NCBI RefSeq assembly: GCF_018398875.1
Contig: NZ_JAGWDK010000004.1
Span: 310,001-374,000, forward strand
Length of the DNA: 64,000 nucleotides
Origin: Bradyrhizobium sp. sGM-13
Lineage (GTDB): Bacteria > Pseudomonadota > Alphaproteobacteria > Rhizobiales > Xanthobacteraceae
Reading direction: 5' to 3'
The position numbers and the translations under genes were made by a program. This document shows positions 62,319 through 64,000 of the stretch, in pieces (within the stretch, counting starts at the first letter, position 1; each line of letters begins with the position of its first letter). Below the pieces are notes generated by a model, which did not search any database, was not told the origin of the DNA, and saw nothing but the letters and a program-made list of their open reading frames with translations.

Positions 62319-64000
62319 TTACCATTTGTAGGCGAGGCTCGCCGTTACGCGGCGGCGGTCACCATAGAAGCAGGACGTATCGGACGCGCAACTTGCGACG
62401 TAAGTTTTGTCCGCGATGTTGATGACGTTCAACGCCGCGCGCCAGTTTTGCCATTCGTAGTGGATCGCCGCGTCACCAAGCACGACCGAGGGAACCACCA
62501 GCGTGTTCGCGCTGTTGGCGAAGGACTTGCCGACGTAGCGCACGCCGCCACCAAAGCCAAAGCCTCGCAGCGGCCCCTCCTGGAACGTGTAGTCAGCCCA
62601 GAGGGATCCTGTCTGCTGTGGCGTGTTGGTCGGTGTCAGGCCGAGTAGGGCCGGATCTGCGTCCTTGCTGATAAAAAGGTCGTAGGTGGTGAACGCGCCA
62701 ACCATCTTCAGGCCAGGTGCGAGATTGGCTACGGCCTCCAGCTCGAGACCGCGCGAGGTGACCTCACCGGTCTGATTCTGAAGAACCGGCGTGATGCCCG
62801 GGACTGTCGTCGGCACGTTTTTCCGCTTCAGGTCGAACACGGCAATGCTGAAATGGCCGTCGAAGCCGTCAGGCTGAAACTTCAATCCGATCTCCGCCTG
62901 CTCGCCGGTTTCCGGCAGGAACAGTTGGTTCGACGCGTTGAGGCCGATGATCGGGTTATAGCTTGTCGCGTAGGCAACATAGGGCGCGAGCCCGTTGGCG
63001 AAATTATAGATCAGGCCGGCACGGCCACTGAACTTGCTGTCCTCGCGGTTGGTCAGCGTGGCGCCGGTCGGACGATCGCCCTGGCTGGTCGAGACCCAGT
63101 CATTGCGGCCGCTCAACACCAGCGTGAAGCCGCCGAACTTGATCTGGTCCTGAATATAGGTGCCGAGTTGATTCTGGGTCAGGAGGAAATTGCGGAAGGG
63201 GTTGCCCGTGAACGGAATGTCGCCGACGCCATATACGGGATTGAAGATGTTGATCGGAGGCACGCCGCCGCCGAAGAGCTGATAGTCGTCGATCCGATAG
63301 GCTTTCAGATCGAGGCCGAATAGCATCGTGTGCTGCACGGGGCCGGTATCGAAGCGATACTCCAACTGGTTGTCCAGATTGCCCTGGTTGGCGGTGTTCT
63401 TTGCGTACCAATTGTAGCGGCCAATGTCGCCGGTGGAGGGGTCGTTGTTAACATAGTTGTTGCCGACAAAACCGCGATAGGTGATGTCGACATGCGCGTA
63501 TCGGGCGTTCTGCCGGAACGTGACACTGTCGGAGAGGTTGCGCTCGAACTGATAGCCGATCATCTCCTGTTCGCGCTTGAACGTATCGACGCTGGGATCG
63601 CCGACGAATAGCTTTGTCGGAATACGTCCAAAGGGTGCATCGACCACCGTACCGACATAAGGCAAGAAGTTAATGCCGCGCGTATCCGTCTTCGACGCTG
63701 AAGCCAGCACGGTGAACGTCGTATCTGCATCCGGCTTATAGGTGACGGACGGCGCGATGAAGTAATTATTGTCGGGCGTGAAATCGACTTGCGTGCCGCC
63801 GTTCTGGACCTGGCCGACCACACGATAGAATAGTTTTCCGTTCTCCGGTTGCGTCGCGACCGGGCCGCCGAAATCGAAAGATAGATAGGCATTGCCGAAA
63901 TTGTTGACGCCGGTCTCGAGATAGCGGATCGGCTCCACCGGGGGCGTCTTGCTGACCGCGTTGACGATGCCGCTCGGGCTGGAGCCGCCGTAGAGCACGG
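62319..64000 (-). CDS. TonB-dependent siderophore receptor, partial
   Basis: At least 560 residues; the 5-prime end lies beyond the window. LYGGSSPSGIVNAVSKTP at the right edge is the end of the plug domain. The rest is a 22-strand barrel with SDFRDRYAY-like strands and ends RRVTASLAYKW, with the C-terminal aromatic residue required for outer-membrane assembly. It resembles FhuA/FoxA-like receptors for ferric hydroxamates or similar. The gene ends 28 bases before the PepSY protein, its likely operon partner. Confidence 0.92.
   Translation of the reverse strand, partial: VLYGGSSPSGIVNAVSKTPPVEPIRYLETGVNNFGNAYLSFDFGGPVATQPENGKLFYRVVGQVQNGGTQVDFTPDNNYFIAPSVTYKPDADTTFTVLASASKTDTRGINFLPYVGTVVDAPFGRIPTKLFVGDPSVDTFKREQEMIGYQFERNLSDSVTFRQNARYAHVDITYRGFVGNNYVNNDPSTGDIGRYNWYAKNTANQGNLDNQLEYRFDTGPVQHTMLFGLDLKAYRIDDYQLFGGGVPPINIFNPVYGVGDIPFTGNPFRNFLLTQNQLGTYIQDQIKFGGFTLVLSGRNDWVSTSQGDRPTGATLTNREDSKFSGRAGLIYNFANGLAPYVAYATSYNPIIGLNASNQLFLPETGEQAEIGLKFQPDGFDGHFSIAVFDLKRKNVPTTVPGITPVLQNQTGEVTSRGLELEAVANLAPGLKMVGAFTTYDLFISKDADPALLGLTPTNTPQQTGSLWADYTFQEGPLRGFGFGGGVRYVGKSFANSANTLVVPSVVLGDAAIHYEWQNWRAALNVINIADKTYVASCASDTSCFYGDRRRVTASLAYKW

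Overview
The window reads as a high-GC alphaproteobacterial chromosome segment, most likely from Bradyrhizobium or a close relative in Nitrobacteraceae. Grounds: a eukaryotic-type glutamine synthetase II gene with a sigma-54 promoter and a divergent DUF2735 gene, an HdaA-type DnaA regulator near ppk/ppx, a two-domain MaeB malic enzyme, tripartite TRAP transporters, a CtrA-type TTAA-N7-TTAA site, and dispersed extragenic repeats of a kind I remember from Bradyrhizobium genomes (memory, not checked). No rRNA, tRNA, CRISPR array, integrase or intact insertion sequence was seen.

Layout. 0-2.5 kb: tail of a metal-efflux RND pump, a Met/Gly-rich cytochrome c, a compact CDF transporter and a methyltransferase. 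2.5-5.3 kb: a chemotaxis-receptor remnant, then a FAD monooxygenase overlapping an epoxide-hydrolase-like gene. 5.6-8.8 kb: first TRAP operon. 8.8-17 kb: housekeeping block (ppx, ppk1, hdaA, pgsA, purM, purN, GST, cspA). 17-24 kb: autotransporter-like barrel, rhodanese and AhpD-like pair with a divergent AraC regulator, rnd, selO. 24-31 kb: aspS, an AsmA-like protein, maeB, DoxX. 31-34.7 kb: second TRAP operon on the minus strand. 34.8-41.5 kb: envelope and secreted proteins, including an L,D-transpeptidase. 41.6-45.2 kb: MocR regulator divergent from a PNPOx-like gene, then an M20 peptidase. 45.3-50 kb: a 116-bp inverted-repeat element, a cobalamin/siderophore-binding protein, and an AraC - nitrilase - aldoxime dehydratase cluster that should convert aldoximes to nitriles to acids. 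50-61 kb: small conserved genes, glnII, and three members of one unusual protein family. 61-64 kb: PepSY protein and TonB receptor for iron-complex uptake.

The most unusual content is at 52.2-61.0 kb. Three paralogues (52215-52924, frameshifted; 58001-58750; 60244-60963) each carry two tandem copies of a domain resembling the GrlR type III secretion regulator, although no secretion genes are present in the window. They lie on both sides of glnII, and one appears to be in an operon with a signal-less ModA-like binding protein. Regulatory signals I could read include a Pho box before ppk1, a sigma-54 promoter before glnII, 21-bp-spaced direct repeats between the MocR and PNPOx genes, a CtrA site, and hairpins between binding-protein and permease genes in both TRAP operons.
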